Assembly: GCA_037367405.1 (NCBI GenBank)
Contig: JAZKJV010001876.1
Coordinates: 1,860,001 to 1,924,000 of the forward strand
Direction of reading: 5' to 3'
Origin: Ottelia alismoides
Lineage: Eukaryota > Streptophyta > Magnoliopsida > Alismatales > Hydrocharitaceae
DNA length: 64,000 nt
Part shown: piece by piece, positions 48,770 through 60,900 of the stretch
How the letters are laid out: every line of letters starts with the position of its first letter
How positions within the stretch are numbered: position 1 is the first letter of the stretch
Notes under the pieces: model-generated
Database searches by the model: none
What the model saw: the letters and a program-made list of their open reading frames with translations, nothing else
Told to the model about the DNA's origin: nothing
Program-made: the position numbers and the translations under genes

Positions 48770-49190
48770 CGTCTTGTATATGGGAAACCATGTCTTCTTC
48801 TCGTGGAATCAATTCACAAATCTTTATGGGCTATTAATATGTGCAACTTAGAATCACAACAAGGTTTTCAGAAAAGGAAAGATGATATGAACATGCTCCT
48901 AGAATTTCGAGACTATGTATACGATAACACATTGGTGTACACGGAGAAGGTGAAACACTGACATGACCGACACATCAGACGAAAGGCCTTCAAAGCTAGA
49001 CAGAAAGTGTGGCTATTTGATGCAAAGCTGAAGATCTTCCTGGAGAAATTAAAAAGTAAATAGATAGGGCCGTTTCAAGTTTGATAAGTATATGACAATG
49101 GCAGCATTACGATATCAGAATTATCTCCTGACGCATAACCATTTGTCATCAACGGTCAACTATTGAAGCCCTACCTCAAGAATGACACAT
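48770..49190 (+). pseudogene. Integrase, C-terminal part, of element 2
   Basis: It resumes with RLVYGKPCLLLVESIHKSLWA at 48,770. FRDYVYDNTLVYTEKVKH, RRKAFKARQKVWLFDAKLK and IGPFQV (48,890-49,080) follow; the last two are the C-terminal GPY/F region. YDNGSITISELSPDA and VINGQLLKPYLK (about 49,090-49,185) match the end of pol in element 1. Several stops (CGA or TGG changed to TGA or TAG) interrupt the frame. Confidence 0.85.
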
Positions 49191-49376
49191 TCTTAGCCAT
49201 TGTCGACTCTATCCAAGTACTGAGCTCTGATGATACATCCACAATAGTAACAACATCAAAACATTCAGATAATGCAACTCAAAAACTTTTCCTTCAAGCT
49301 TTTCTTCTTTTCTTCTTTTTGTTTTCGGCCTTCACTCTCTATTAAAAAAATTGTATCACCCCTTTTTGTCAGACTT

Positions 49377-49740
49377 CTATACTTAGGACACACTTTGTCC
49401 TAAGTATAGGGGGGTGTGCACCCCGATTTATCTTATTTTTTTGATCCTCTCCCCTGTCTCCTATTCTTGTCTATACTCAGGGATATTTTACCTTAAGTAT
49501 AGGGGGAGACAGTTTGAGTACGATATGTTCATTCCAATCCTTGACCCTCCCTTCTTTGTTTATAATATGCTATACTTAGGAATATTTGATCCTAAGTACA
49601 GAGGGTATGTTCGACTTCTTATTCATTCATTCCTTCATTCGTTATTTCTAGGCTTTTTCTATACTTAATACACGTTATGTCTTCTCCTTTTCTCTTTGAT
49701 CTATGAGGACGTAACTCAAGCTAAGTATAAGGGGGTCGTA
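49377..49740 (+). repeat. Tandem hairpin / purine-tract-like repeats
   Basis: Unit 1 (49,377-49,409) is CTATACTTAGGACA, a 5-base loop, then its perfect complement TGTCCTAAGTATAG, running into GGGGG. Unit 2 (49,471-49,506) has CTATACTCAGG and CCTTAAGTATAGGGGG. Unit 3 (49,570-49,605) has CTATACTTAGGA and TCCTAAGTACAGAGGG. A weaker unit 4 has CTATACTTA near 49,659 and CTAAGTATAAGGGGG at 49,721-49,735. Spacing between the first three starts is 94 and 99 bases. The right arm plus G run resembles the true purine tract at 57,898. Confidence 0.8.
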
Positions 49741-50095
49741 TATAATTTGCCATAACTTGTACTTTTGTATTTTAAATAAATATGGCTATAAATATTCCAT
49801 TAAATTATGTATCATTAAATTCATTAAAATCACATAAAAAGATGCTTCTATCTCCTCAAACTCTTTTTGTACATAATAATTAATAAATCAGGCAAAAATA
49901 CTTTTGCAAAATATTTGAAAAATAGTTTGAAAATCTTTTTGAAAAATCTTTTGAAAACTATTTGGAAAATATTTTGTAAAATGTGTTCAACCTTTGTAAA
50001 AATATTTATTCGTAAAATTTTATTTTCTTTGCTTGAATTAAAAATTTTGAAAAATGATTTGCAAATGGTTTGAAAAATGGTTGCAAAAATATTTG

Positions 50096-50097
<2 letters not shown>

Positions 50098-50131
<34 letters not shown>
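50098..50131 (+). repeat. (TA)n microsatellite
   Basis: A TA dinucleotide run of about 34 bases within the A/T-rich 3' region of element 2. Confidence 0.9.
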
Positions 50132-50134
<3 letters not shown>

Positions 50135-51426
50135 AAAAACTTTTGCAAAATGATTTTCAAATATGTGTAAATGTTTGTAAAAATTATTTATAAAAATTAT
50201 TTGACTATAATTATTAAAACTATTGTAAATAATTTTCAAATAAGGTTGAGGAGTATATACATCATATTAAATTTCTTTGTATATATGTCTACAAAACTGA
50301 TCACTTACCCTTGTAAATTCTTTGAAACCCAATTCTCTTAAGTATATGATGCATCCCTATGTAAACATTTACACCTAGTTTCTAACCAAAATCTTTTGCT
50401 TTCAAAAATCATAAAAGCATTTGCAATACCAAAAACATTTGCAAAATCTTTTAGAAAAATACCAAAGAAACTGTATATGCATCATCTTTTCAAAAATCTG
50501 TAAAAAGTAAAAAACATTGAAAAAAATTACATCACAAAATACTTTTCTGCATTATACATAGCATTCGCTTAACATTCACAGTCTTTTAAAATTGAGCTTG
50601 ATGATTGAACTAGTCCAAATAAAGTCAAAGATTGGAGCTTAGTTGGACCTTAGTACACCTAGATTCACTGGAACCTTATGGGAACTAGATTTAGGGTACT
50701 TCAGGTCCATTGGGACTTAATTCTTTGAGACTCAAGGCTAGGTTCAAGTCATCTCAACTGTCTACGTAGAACCTTTCAAGATGCACACATGACTCTTATC
50801 GACTGTGACCTAACTTGGACACTCGCACCTTACACTTGGCTCAACTCAGTTGGAGTGGTGAGGGGAATGGATTTTCTGGTTTGAGATGCACACGAGTGGA
50901 AACATTTATCCTCGTATAGGGAGGGAAGTGCACCCCAGCCCATCCAGTTGCCATGAGTCTAAAGACAAAAGAGTGTGGGTTGCAATAATGCTTCAAAAGA
51001 GGGATAGTCTTCTGGCTCAAGAGGAAAAACTCCTTATGTAAATGATGTTGTATATAGTATTTCAAAAAAAAACTCCAAAAAAGTGGACAAACCTGATTGA
51101 AAATAAAATGCTCGTCGGAGTACGTATATATGTTGTATAGTCAATAAGCAAGCTTGAGCATCAAAGTTATACCATGTGAGCGTGCAACTACATGACTTGA
51201 CTACACTAGTCATGCGTCCCATAATAGGTAGCTACATTGGCTACAATCCATTCTTTTCTTCACTCCCGCCTCTTGAGTCGGATGCGACTTGAACTTAAAA
51301 GGGAATACCCCGCTCCTCGAGGAAAGAGTTGTTGGATTGGAGAATCATTGGGTTGTCATTTTCGATAAGTCAGTTCTTTTTTCATTTTAGTTAGGGAGAG
51401 CCACTATTACTTACATTGTACAAGAC

Positions 51427-54016
51427 TATAGGATATTGTGAAATCCTTAAGCGCATCACGGAAGCGTGAAGATCGCATCGTATGCGATCGGGAGCGACTA
51501 GTCGCACTAGTTGCTCGAGGTAGCGGAAATTAAAAATTTTTCATGCGACGAAACCACATGATCCAAGAACACTTCTCGAATCATTTCGTCTGAACGACAA
51601 ACAAGTAATAGGATTACCTCTTGAAGCATGGTTGCGATGGATTCTCTAAATGAAGAGACCTCCTGTCTCAAGTCCGATCCGATGGAGGAGAAGCTTGCGA
51701 GTGTGTTGATGAAACACGTGCTCCTCGAAATCCATGTTGATGATCCAAGCAACATATCTCCTGATCTCGTCCCACGAGATACAAAGTCTTCTTCACGAGC
51801 GAGACGCTTCGAAGGAGATGGAGATCTACGAGCAAACGATCGGGCAACATAACGACGACGCTGCGGCAATGGAGACTCTCTCTAGGGCATCCATGGTGGA
51901 CAACCATATGAGAGAGAGAATGGGCGTGTAGAGAGAATGAGAGAGAGAGAGAGAGTTGTTGTCTAACTTGTAACACAGAAGAGCAAGGGGTGCCTCTCCT
52001 TTTATAATATTTTGGGATCCATGGATCTTAATCCATGGACAACACAAATCCAATGTCTCTCATTGATTTGTGTTTCTTTTAATGGTCAAGATTTTTGTTG
52101 GTAAAAAACCAACAACAATTAATTTAATTAGATTAAATATATAGTGATAAATCAATATAATTCAATCCTAAAATTAAATCAATCAAACATGGAGATTATG
52201 GAATGAAGATTGCCTCCTTCCATATGTTGGTGGCAATGTCATGTAATCTCACGAGATTACATTATTCCATGGAAATCTCCAAGATTTCCAACAACACTTG
52301 TTGTAAATTATTATACAAAATAATTCATAATTATTTTGTGAATATTGCAATCTTACCATTGGAAAATTGTGAGTCACATTCACAATCCAAAATAAAATGT
52401 GAATTACATTTTCAATTAATTCTCCAATGTGAATCCAATTCACATCAACATTTAATTAACAAATGTAAACTACAAATAGCTCTCTCTTATATATTATAAA
52501 TCACATTTATAATATATATGATTAATATGGATAGTGCAATCCAAATTATTCATATCCATGATAATTAAATCACATTTAATCATCATGGATCTCTATTCTC
52601 ATGTTCCCAAATAATATGAATCACATTCACATTGTCCACATATTTGATAATTAAATCACATTTAATCATCTTAGATAACTCTCTTTATAATATGAATCAA
52701 ATTCACATCATTCATGATAATTAAATCACATTTAATTATCAATTTTCTCAATGCTCGGATAAGCATATCAGCAATGAAATTATCCATGAATTCTTTAAAG
52801 GATAATATGCTTTCTCCGCATATACTTGGAGATAAGTCAGGGTAATTGTATTGTTACACATATAGTGACTTGGATATTGAGATCATATCGCATATCTAGA
52901 TCTCGAGCCTCCCATAGATGCTTGATTAAATCAAGATCGCAAATCTAATCTTCTTATTGCATCTAAATCACATTCAGATCAATGTCCAACATTTGGACCA
53001 AGATCAGATTACTTCTCTGCTAAGAGGAGTCACTAAAATCAAGACCCGTTTCATCACTCCCTAGGAATGGAAGCGTCACGGTTATACAATCATTTATGAT
53101 CACATCACCCTCATGTATTCCCAATACCTGTACATCCTACATACAGGAAGACTCAGAATAAACCCGAAGTATCAGATCAACTTTATACTATCTACTTTAG
53201 GGTTTTATCAGTAAGTTTCTCATTTGATCATTGGGAGTCGGTATCGATCATATAATTTTCAAAAGCATATATCATACCTAGGTCTTGATCATATAATTTC
53301 CAAAAGTATATATCAAACCTACAAATTCAGTCAAGCTTCCAAAGCAAGACGACCATGTACGGAATTTGATTCTTCCCAATATCTCATGAGTGAGCTCATG
53401 TCTTCCGGTTCAATAATGAACCTGTATGATCCCTTTGAGAGATCGTATTTCTCATATGCCCTTACATGCACACCAGCGCGTTAGTGTATAGACCTTGGTT
53501 AGGTCATCAACCAATTGGTCTGCCAAATGTACATACTCAAACATATAGTAGCACATCTGTCATCGGTCAGAGGATGCGTGACTATGTCATGACAACATAC
53601 GATATAGGACTTTGGTATCTTGATATCGTTAAGTCAACTCTTTGACCTAACTTATCTAACACATCGGAATCTATATTCCTATGTAGAGGACCTGCATCAA
53701 AAATTTGATTAGATATCAGCCTTCAGAGAGAGGATTGCCATCTCCTCCTCAGGATGGAGATCATCTCTTAATAATCACTTAACGATGCTTGATGAGTCCT
53801 CAATCTAACCCTTTAGATATTCGTCCAAGCACCGACCTCTATGATTCAATTATTGAATCAACATCTGTATGATCAAAAAGATGGCCATGTTACATAACCC
53901 TAATTATACTAAGGGACCTATTATGCAAATTAGTTATTCTTCATTTCAGATCAAGGAATGATATTTGCAATAACATTTATTGCATAATGGCTCGTCATGG
54001 GCTCGCATGTTCAACA
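51427..54016 (-). repeat. 3' LTR of copia C
   Basis: About 2.6 kb. A sense TATAAAAGG is at 51,998-52,006. U3 holds three palindromes of the gataattaaat-caca-tttaatcatc type at 52,560, 52,645 and 52,715. It ends GCATGTTCAACA, followed by ATCTCCCACTAGTCC, the complement of the purine tract. Confidence 0.9.
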
Positions 54017-56602
54017 ATCTCCCACTAGTCCAAAGAGCCATTAATGGGTTAATCATTTAAACCCGCGCTCATATGACAATCATAGGTAAGATAATGAGTC
54101 ACTCTGTTCCCAAAAGACTATGCTAAGTCCTTTTACGACACTTGCATTTCTCCCAGTAACAGTGCTCGCATCCAATGCGAACGTTGCATTTTATGTAACC
54201 AATACTCAATCTCGTTAAAGCATTTATAGTGTCCTGGACACTATTGCTCAATAATTATTATAACCAATATTCCCATAATCCTTATCAGAATACCCTTATT
54301 TATGGGAGATCACCATCTCTTAAGGTATCCCAGATAAGACCTTTTAGACCTCTATCTACAAAGTCTAAAGCTTTTGAAGATAAGACTTTAAGATCACTAT
54401 CTCAACAAATCTTGTCATCTATGAAGATTTTGTTATTACTAGAATCAAGTTTTTTATCTCCATAGTTGGATTAGTAACAGTTTACTACTCCCACTACATG
54501 GCATACATCTGGCTTTTGTAACATCTAGCATACGCTCAGCTTCTCGTAACTGATACACAAGTGCAAGCAGTCCTAGCATTTACTTCCTCAACTCTTTGAG
54601 GTGCTATCCCTTCAGATAGGTCAGTACCATATCTTAAGTAATGGAAGCCTTTCTTGGAATTTCTAAGAATGGAATATGTCCAAGGTGTACTACAAGTGTG
54701 AAAGTCCCAATATCCTCTTCTTTTTGCTTCTAAACAACTTTAGAACTAAGATCTAAGAGGTATCCTTGAGATCATATCTCAAGTTATAGAACAATCATAT
54801 TATAAAACACTTACTATTATCCTTATATCATTCAAATGATTAGGATATTATCTACATTTAGCACGATGAATACAATGGCACTCCCACTGAGCTTCACATG
54901 GCTCATCAAGATTCTAACTGAAATCATAACATTTATAATTTCATCAAATCTTATGTTCCAACTATAAGGAGCTTATTTGAATCCATAGATGGAGCTCTCT
55001 AGCTTGCACACCTTTCTTTCCTCAATCATGAAGCCTTGGGGCTACTTCATGTGAATATCCTCAGAGAGGTATTCATAGAGGAATGAAATCTTGACTTACA
55101 TTTTAAAGATGCCATAGTCAAGTTATGTAGCTATAGTTAGCAATATTCTGATGAGTTTAAGCATGGTCACTGAAGATCAAGACTCATTGCAAGCAATGTC
55201 TTCTCTTCAAATGTGTAGCTCATGGCTATGAGCCATACTTTGAAGGTCTCTACCTTCTGATCAGGTTCCCTCTTTCTCTTGAAGATCCATTTACACCCAA
55301 CAGGTTTTACCCTTATAGGTGGATCCTCGAGGGTCCATATACAACACTTGTATATGAAGTCCACTTTAGACTTTATTGCTAAAATCCATCTTTCCATGTC
55401 ATGATCCTCATGAGCTTCATCATATGAAGTCCGATCATTGTCAGACTTAACTGACACATGGAATACATCCTCAAACTCATTTGAAGAGGTATTAATGTTT
55501 CATCTTTAATTGTCCTTTTGGTTTCCGATTTCAGGAGCCTCATTATCATCTCAAGATTCAATGAGTTCCTTTACTTCATTTTCATCTATATTCTCAAGAG
55601 TCTCAATCCTCTAAGAATCACATTCTCAGAGATGAGATCTTTTAAGAATCTCAAGGTCATAAAGTAGGTATCCAATACCATCCTTTATTTTCCTAATGAA
55701 GTGGCACTCTCTAGTGCTCGATTCCAGCTTACATGCATGGAACCTTATTAAGGATATATACTGTAGTCTCTACTACACATACATACCTGGAAAATAAGGG
55801 ATAATTATGCTAAAATTCATCATTGATAAAATCATGTCACACATGATCTAATTGTGTCTCCCTACTACTCTATTGAGTTTAGGTGTGTTAGGAGGATTGA
55901 GATAGAAATGATATTCATATCTCCATAAGGCATTCTTTGAATTTATCTAATAGGTACAGCAAATTCATTTCATCATTCTTCAAATTTTGGTTCTAAACCA
56001 AAATTATGAAATCTTTGAACATTTCAAAGCTTTCTCAGGTGAAGACAAGAAATCTCATATCATACATAATCATTAATAGATATCACATATCCATAATTTT
56101 TATTATGATATAGATAATCCACATACATCAATATGTATGAGATCCTGAATACCTTGGCATCTTACACCATTCCTAAAGAAGTGTGCATTGGACATCTACT
56201 TTTGAATACAATATTCATAGGTATGTAAGATTTGAACTTATAGAAAATCTAAAGAGTCATCTCTTGCTAGTCTATTGATCTCATCAACAGACATATGTCC
56301 AAGACTTGATGCCATATCATTGTCAAATGATTTTCATCCTCCTATTGATCTTTTTTAAGGTTTTAGAATTCTCAATATTAGAAATCTTAATGAACCATTC
56401 ATTAGTTTTCTAATTTTAGCAGAATCCTCCAGATGTCAGATTACTATCTGAAATATATCCATCATAACCTTTTTATGATAGGTCTATTCCAGAATTTATG
56501 TTTGTTTCTAACATTTAGAAATAAACTATGAGTGTATTCTTATATCTAGGTCATAGAGACATTCTCTAAGACTAAGGGCTCTCCCACTGAAAATATGAAG
56601 TT
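54017..56602 (-). pseudogene. Degenerate copia pol of element C
   Basis: The clearest frame (55,167-55,457, minus) is an RT N-terminal region with SYDEAHEDHDMERWILAIKS, WTLEDPPIRVKPVGCKWIF and KRKREPDQKVETFK, all in the order expected for copia RT (YEEA, W..AM, W.L, GCKW.FK.K). Integrase-like sequence with the GHxxxD region damaged lies near 56,240-56,300. RT C-terminal and RNase H parts towards 54,017 are not readable as protein. The 96-codon open RT stretch is the best kept copia coding fragment in the window. Confidence 0.8.
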
Positions 56603-57609
56603 CATAGATTACTTCTCTACTAAGAGGAGTCACTAACCTATTTCATCACTCCCTAGGAATGAAAGCATCATGGTTATACAATTGTTTATGATCACATCAC
56701 CCTCAGGTATTCCCAATACATGTACATCCTGCACACATGAAGACTCAGAATAAATACGAAGTATTAGATAAACTTTTTATTGTCTACTTCAGGGTTTTAT
56801 CAGTGAGTCTCTCATTTCATCATTGGAAGTCGATATCGATCATATACTTTCCAAAAGCATATATCATACCTAGGTCTTAATCAGATGCTTTCCAAAAGTA
56901 TATATCAAACCTACAAATTCGGTCAAGATTCCAAAGTGAGATGACTGTGCACGGAATTTGATTCTTCCCAATATCTCATGAGTGAGCTCATGTCTTCCGT
57001 TTTAGTAATGAACCTATACGATCCCTTTGAGAGATCGTACGACTCATATGCCCTTACATGCACACCAGCGCACTGGTGTATTGACCTTGGTTAGGTCATC
57101 AACCTATTGGTCTGCCAAATGTACATGCTTAGACATATAGTAACACATCTGTCTCTGGTCAGAGGATGCGTGCCTATATCATGACAACATACGATATAGG
57201 ACTTTGGTTATCTCGATCTCATTAAGCAAACTCTTTGACCTAAATTATCTAACACCTCTGAATATCTATTCCTATGCATTGGACCTGCATCAAAAAGTCG
57301 GTTAGAAATCATCCTTTAGAGAGAGGATTGCCATCTCCTCCTTAGGATGGAGATCATATCTTAATAATCACTTGACGGTGTAAGATGAGTCCTCAATCTA
57401 ACCCTTTAGATATTCATCCAAGCACCGGTCTCTATGATTCAATTATTGAATCAACAACTGTATGATAATTAAGATGGCCATGGTACAAAACCCTAATTGT
57501 ACTAAGGGACCTATTATGCAAATTAGTTATTCTTCATTTCAGATCAGGGAATGGTATTTGCAATAACATTTATTGCATAATGTCTCGTCGTGGGCTCACA
57601 TGTCCAGCA
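56603..57609 (-). repeat. Partial 5' LTR of copia C
   Basis: Homologous to about 53,006-54,016 of the other LTR (AGATTACTTCTCT to the end). It ends GTCCAGCA against the duplication AAGAC. The inner part of the LTR, including its TATA box and R-U5, is deleted. Confidence 0.9.
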
Positions 57610-57614
57610 AAGAC

Positions 57615-57912
57615 AACTTCGTAGTCATAAGGATTTACGTATGATGTAGGCTAGTTCTGACATGGCTTTTAAGGAGATTTGAACCGAGTTCTGTGACTCT
57701 CGAAGGCTGTTGTGTTTTAAATTTGGTTCCCGACCAGGTTCCACATACATTCTCACATTAAGGTCTCACCTCTCCAATTATTGATTTTATGAAGATAAGT
57801 TTAATTATTAAAATAAATTATATTTATTCTTTCTTTTTCTATTCATTTGTATTCTTTTTGTACATATTACATAAGTGTTTTCTAGGGACTAGCAAAGGCA
57901 AGTATAGGGGGG
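57615..57912 (+). other. End of the 3' non-coding region and purine tract of element 2
   Basis: Host sequence of element 2 resumes after the second AAGAC. It contains no frame of interest and ends with GCAAAGGCAAGTATAGGGGG (57,892-57,911), a purine tract directly against the LTR start TGATGAATC at 57,913. The tract would prime plus-strand DNA synthesis. Confidence 0.8.
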
Positions 57913-60900
57913 TGATGAATCTCCATATCATCACCTTTATTCTATCATTTTGGCCTAAAAAATCTAGCTAATGCATGCAAAAAGCACCAATTTATACAAA
58001 ATAGAATTCATCATTTATTGCATTTATTGTATAAATAATATGGTTTTTAATGCCAAAATTAAAGGATAAGGAGAATAAAAGAAAAAGAATAAAATACTAT
58101 CTTAAGACCAAGTCAAGAATTGAATTGGTCGACAAGGAATAAAGTAGGAGGAGATAAGGGCCAAAAATACAATAAAAACTCCATTATTTTATTCATTCAA
58201 TAAAGAATTTTTGACACCTATTTTATCCTTTATTATTTATACCTAAAGAAACTTTGTACATAAAAGTTGTATATAAAATGTAAATAAAAACAAAACACAA
58301 AATTGAGTTTGTACAAAAATAATACACAGTGTACTATTTACGCATAAAATAAAAAGCCAAAATCTCAACTTCACATACCCATATCTCCTAAATGAAAAAT
58401 CGAAATGTATCAAAATCATCTTTAACTGTATATAACTTTTCATAAGATATTTAATGGAGGTGGTGTCATAATTTTTGGATTTAAGATGTGAAAGTTAGGA
58501 TTTGGACCTTCATTGTATAGTATATACGAATAAAATATTCAACTTATTCATTCTTATCATTTCTACAATTTTATATTTTTATAATTTTGTAAACACTATG
58601 TATAATTTATGTACATATTGAAACTAGAATAAAATCACAATGAAAATACAAAATAGAATAGGTCTATATAAATATGTAGGCAAAATACCTATAATAATAC
58701 TTGTATCTAAATAAAAGGAGAAATTCATTCTTTAGTTTTTTATTCTTTTATATTTTTATACTCTTGTGCATATTATTTATATTCTAGTAAAAATATAAAG
58801 AGAAATTAAAACTCTATAAGTATACCTATATAATTTATATACCCATTTATTTAAGTATACAAATAAAATAACAAAAACATGACAAAAATATATTTATGTA
58901 CATAAAAACAATTTGTAAATATATAAAATAAGAATACAAATAATAAAATATAATATACAAAATAACAATAAAATAACTAATATATAGATGAATATACCTA
59001 TAAATATACACTTAAAAGTTAACTTGTAGTAAATAACACCAAAAAATAAATTAAAATCATATTAAAATACTACATAAAATAAAAAAATATTTTATACAAA
59101 AAATTAATAAAATTAAATGTTATTTTTAATCATTTATTTTTGAATAAACTTGCTATTTTTTCTTGCAGTGACATGACGTGGACCAATCACGTCAGGTCGC
59201 GAGTTTGCCTCTAGTCAACTACCTCCCCCAAACTTCTGACTAACGCACGTGTGTCTTATCCTAGTCTTTCCGTCCTTTTTCACACTCAATCCATAGATCA
59301 ATCACTGTCGATCCCTTCATGGGATTTTATCATTGATCGACCGTTATCTATGCCAACGCGTTAGATCTATTGTACATAGTTCACGTTTGTCCCTAGTCGC
59401 TGATTAATAAGGTTGGAAACCTTGTCTATAAATAAAAACTTATGTCTTCCATCATTTCTTTGGTCTCCATTTCAAGTCTAGGAGTCCTCGTCCTTGGTCT
59501 AGCAGGTCCCCTCGTGATAGGAGGAGCCTTCTCATGACCGGGCAGAGCTCCTAGTGGACGGAGGTGCTCCCACGACCACCTCACCGAAAGCCATGCTCAC
59601 TGTCCTACCTCAGGCTTAAGAGCTATGTTTTTAGATTATTTTTAGTATATTTTACCTCATGCTTCTTAATCCCACATTTAGTTTAGTGATTAGCTTAGTG
59701 AACTAGCTTACTCAACTCGATGCGTAGTTCGTCGGAGCTCCGCTCTGGGAACGTTTCTACTTTGGTCCAACTGTCCACCACGCTTTTACCCTCATCTCGT
59801 TCCTCAATGCCTGCTGATCATCCCACACACCTCCTCTCATCTCGATCTCGCTTGGATCAAGCAACCACTCCCTCCTCCTCTGTCGCTCGTCGGAGGGAAG
59901 CCATCTCACCCATTTCTCCTTTTAATAGGACGAGGCAATTTGCCCTCATCCCTAGTCTTATTCTATGTAGGACTGAGGCACCTGGAGGCATCTTTGACAC
60001 TCACCGGAGATACCTAGAGCACCATCTCTTTCCCGACCTTGTGGTGGCACTTCGGTGAGCCTAGAGCCATTCTGAAGACTCCTGCCAGTAGTAGTAGTTT
60101 TCCCAAATGTGTAGAGCCAAACGCCACCGTTGGATACCACTGAGAGAAGGAGGATTCGTTGATCGAAGTTTGGGGAAGAGGCCTTACCTCCCTGTATAAA
60201 GAGCAGTGGCCGTCCGATGAAGGGGTTGCTCCGGTTTTCATCTGGACCATTCAATCACGAAGCACTATAGCCGTCTGATGAAGCCTAAGATGAAATCAAG
60301 ACCATATCGCCCATCTAGGTTGCACCATGTGAATAAGTGAGAGGCGCTCGGTCGTCCGATGGCGCGGTAATAGGGGTAAATTGCATATCTTAGCCCCACA
60401 TTTTTGTATATATTATTTAGTCCTATAAAAGAAAAGTAAAGTGCTAAATAAACAGATATTTTGCAAAAGGTCACTGTATTTATTTTATTTGCATTTCAGT
60501 CTTATCTAGTTCAGCTCACGTATTGTCCCACGTAAGCTGGAAAAATTGTAGGTACACCCCTACAGCTTTTTATATTTAGTTTAAGTCCTATAAAATGTTA
60601 AATACATTGTATAATTTTGGAAAATTTTTACTTGAGCCCCTGTCATTTATTTAATTGCAAATTTACCCCTGTCACTATAAGCATTTTTAGTGCTTGGATT
60701 TCATTTATTAAAAATAGCATGTTGGCTCCTAAAATTGTGCAAAAATAGGGTTAGATGCCTAGTAGCATGTACTTTTACGTCATAAATTTATGTTGCATTT
60801 TTGGACTTTTTAACCATTTATTAAAAATCACAAGGAGCTCCTTTTTGTTCTGTCTACTGTATAAAATACAAAAAAATATAAAATGTGTCTAAAAGTCCTC

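Larger units (their letters stand above)
49191..51426 (+). other. 3' non-coding region of element 2 up to copia C
   Basis: No gene is visible. In order it holds a tandem set of hairpins ending in CTAAGTATAGGGGG-type runs (49,377-49,740), A/T-rich DNA with degenerate TTTTGAAAA/TTTGCAAAA words (49,890-50,160, about 50,390-50,540), an (AT)n run, and a block resembling the 3' region of element 1 (50,690-50,840). The region resumes at 57,615 after copia C and leads to the purine tract at 57,898. Confidence 0.65.
51427..57609 (-). mobile_element. Copia element C with internal deletion
   Basis: It has a full 3' LTR (51,427-54,016), an internal region (54,017 to about 56,602) and only the outer 1.0 kb of the 5' LTR (about 56,603-57,609). 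It is flanked by AAGAC at 51,422-51,426 and 57,610-57,614, so both outer ends are original. A deletion joined the protease/integrase region directly to mid-LTR sequence, removing gag, leader, primer site and the inner 1.6 kb of the 5' LTR. Its left end reads TATAGG where other copies have TGAAGG. Confidence 0.9.

Noticed and set aside
48000..48800. First read as a separate minus-strand gypsy element inserted in element 2
   Set aside because: There are no LTRs, no target duplication and only the segment missing from 45,905; the host integrase resumes directly after it, so an internal rearrangement fits better.
49777..50260. Possible matrix-attachment region or origin in A/T-rich repeats
   Set aside because: A/T-richness and TTTTGAAAA words alone do not support it; similar sequence occurs in the 3' region of element 1, so it belongs to the retrotransposon.
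59720..60058. Plus-strand frame of 112 codons in the 3' LTR of element 2
   Set aside because: The homologous part of the 5' LTR (about 12,920-13,260) does not keep the frame, so it is not a conserved gene.
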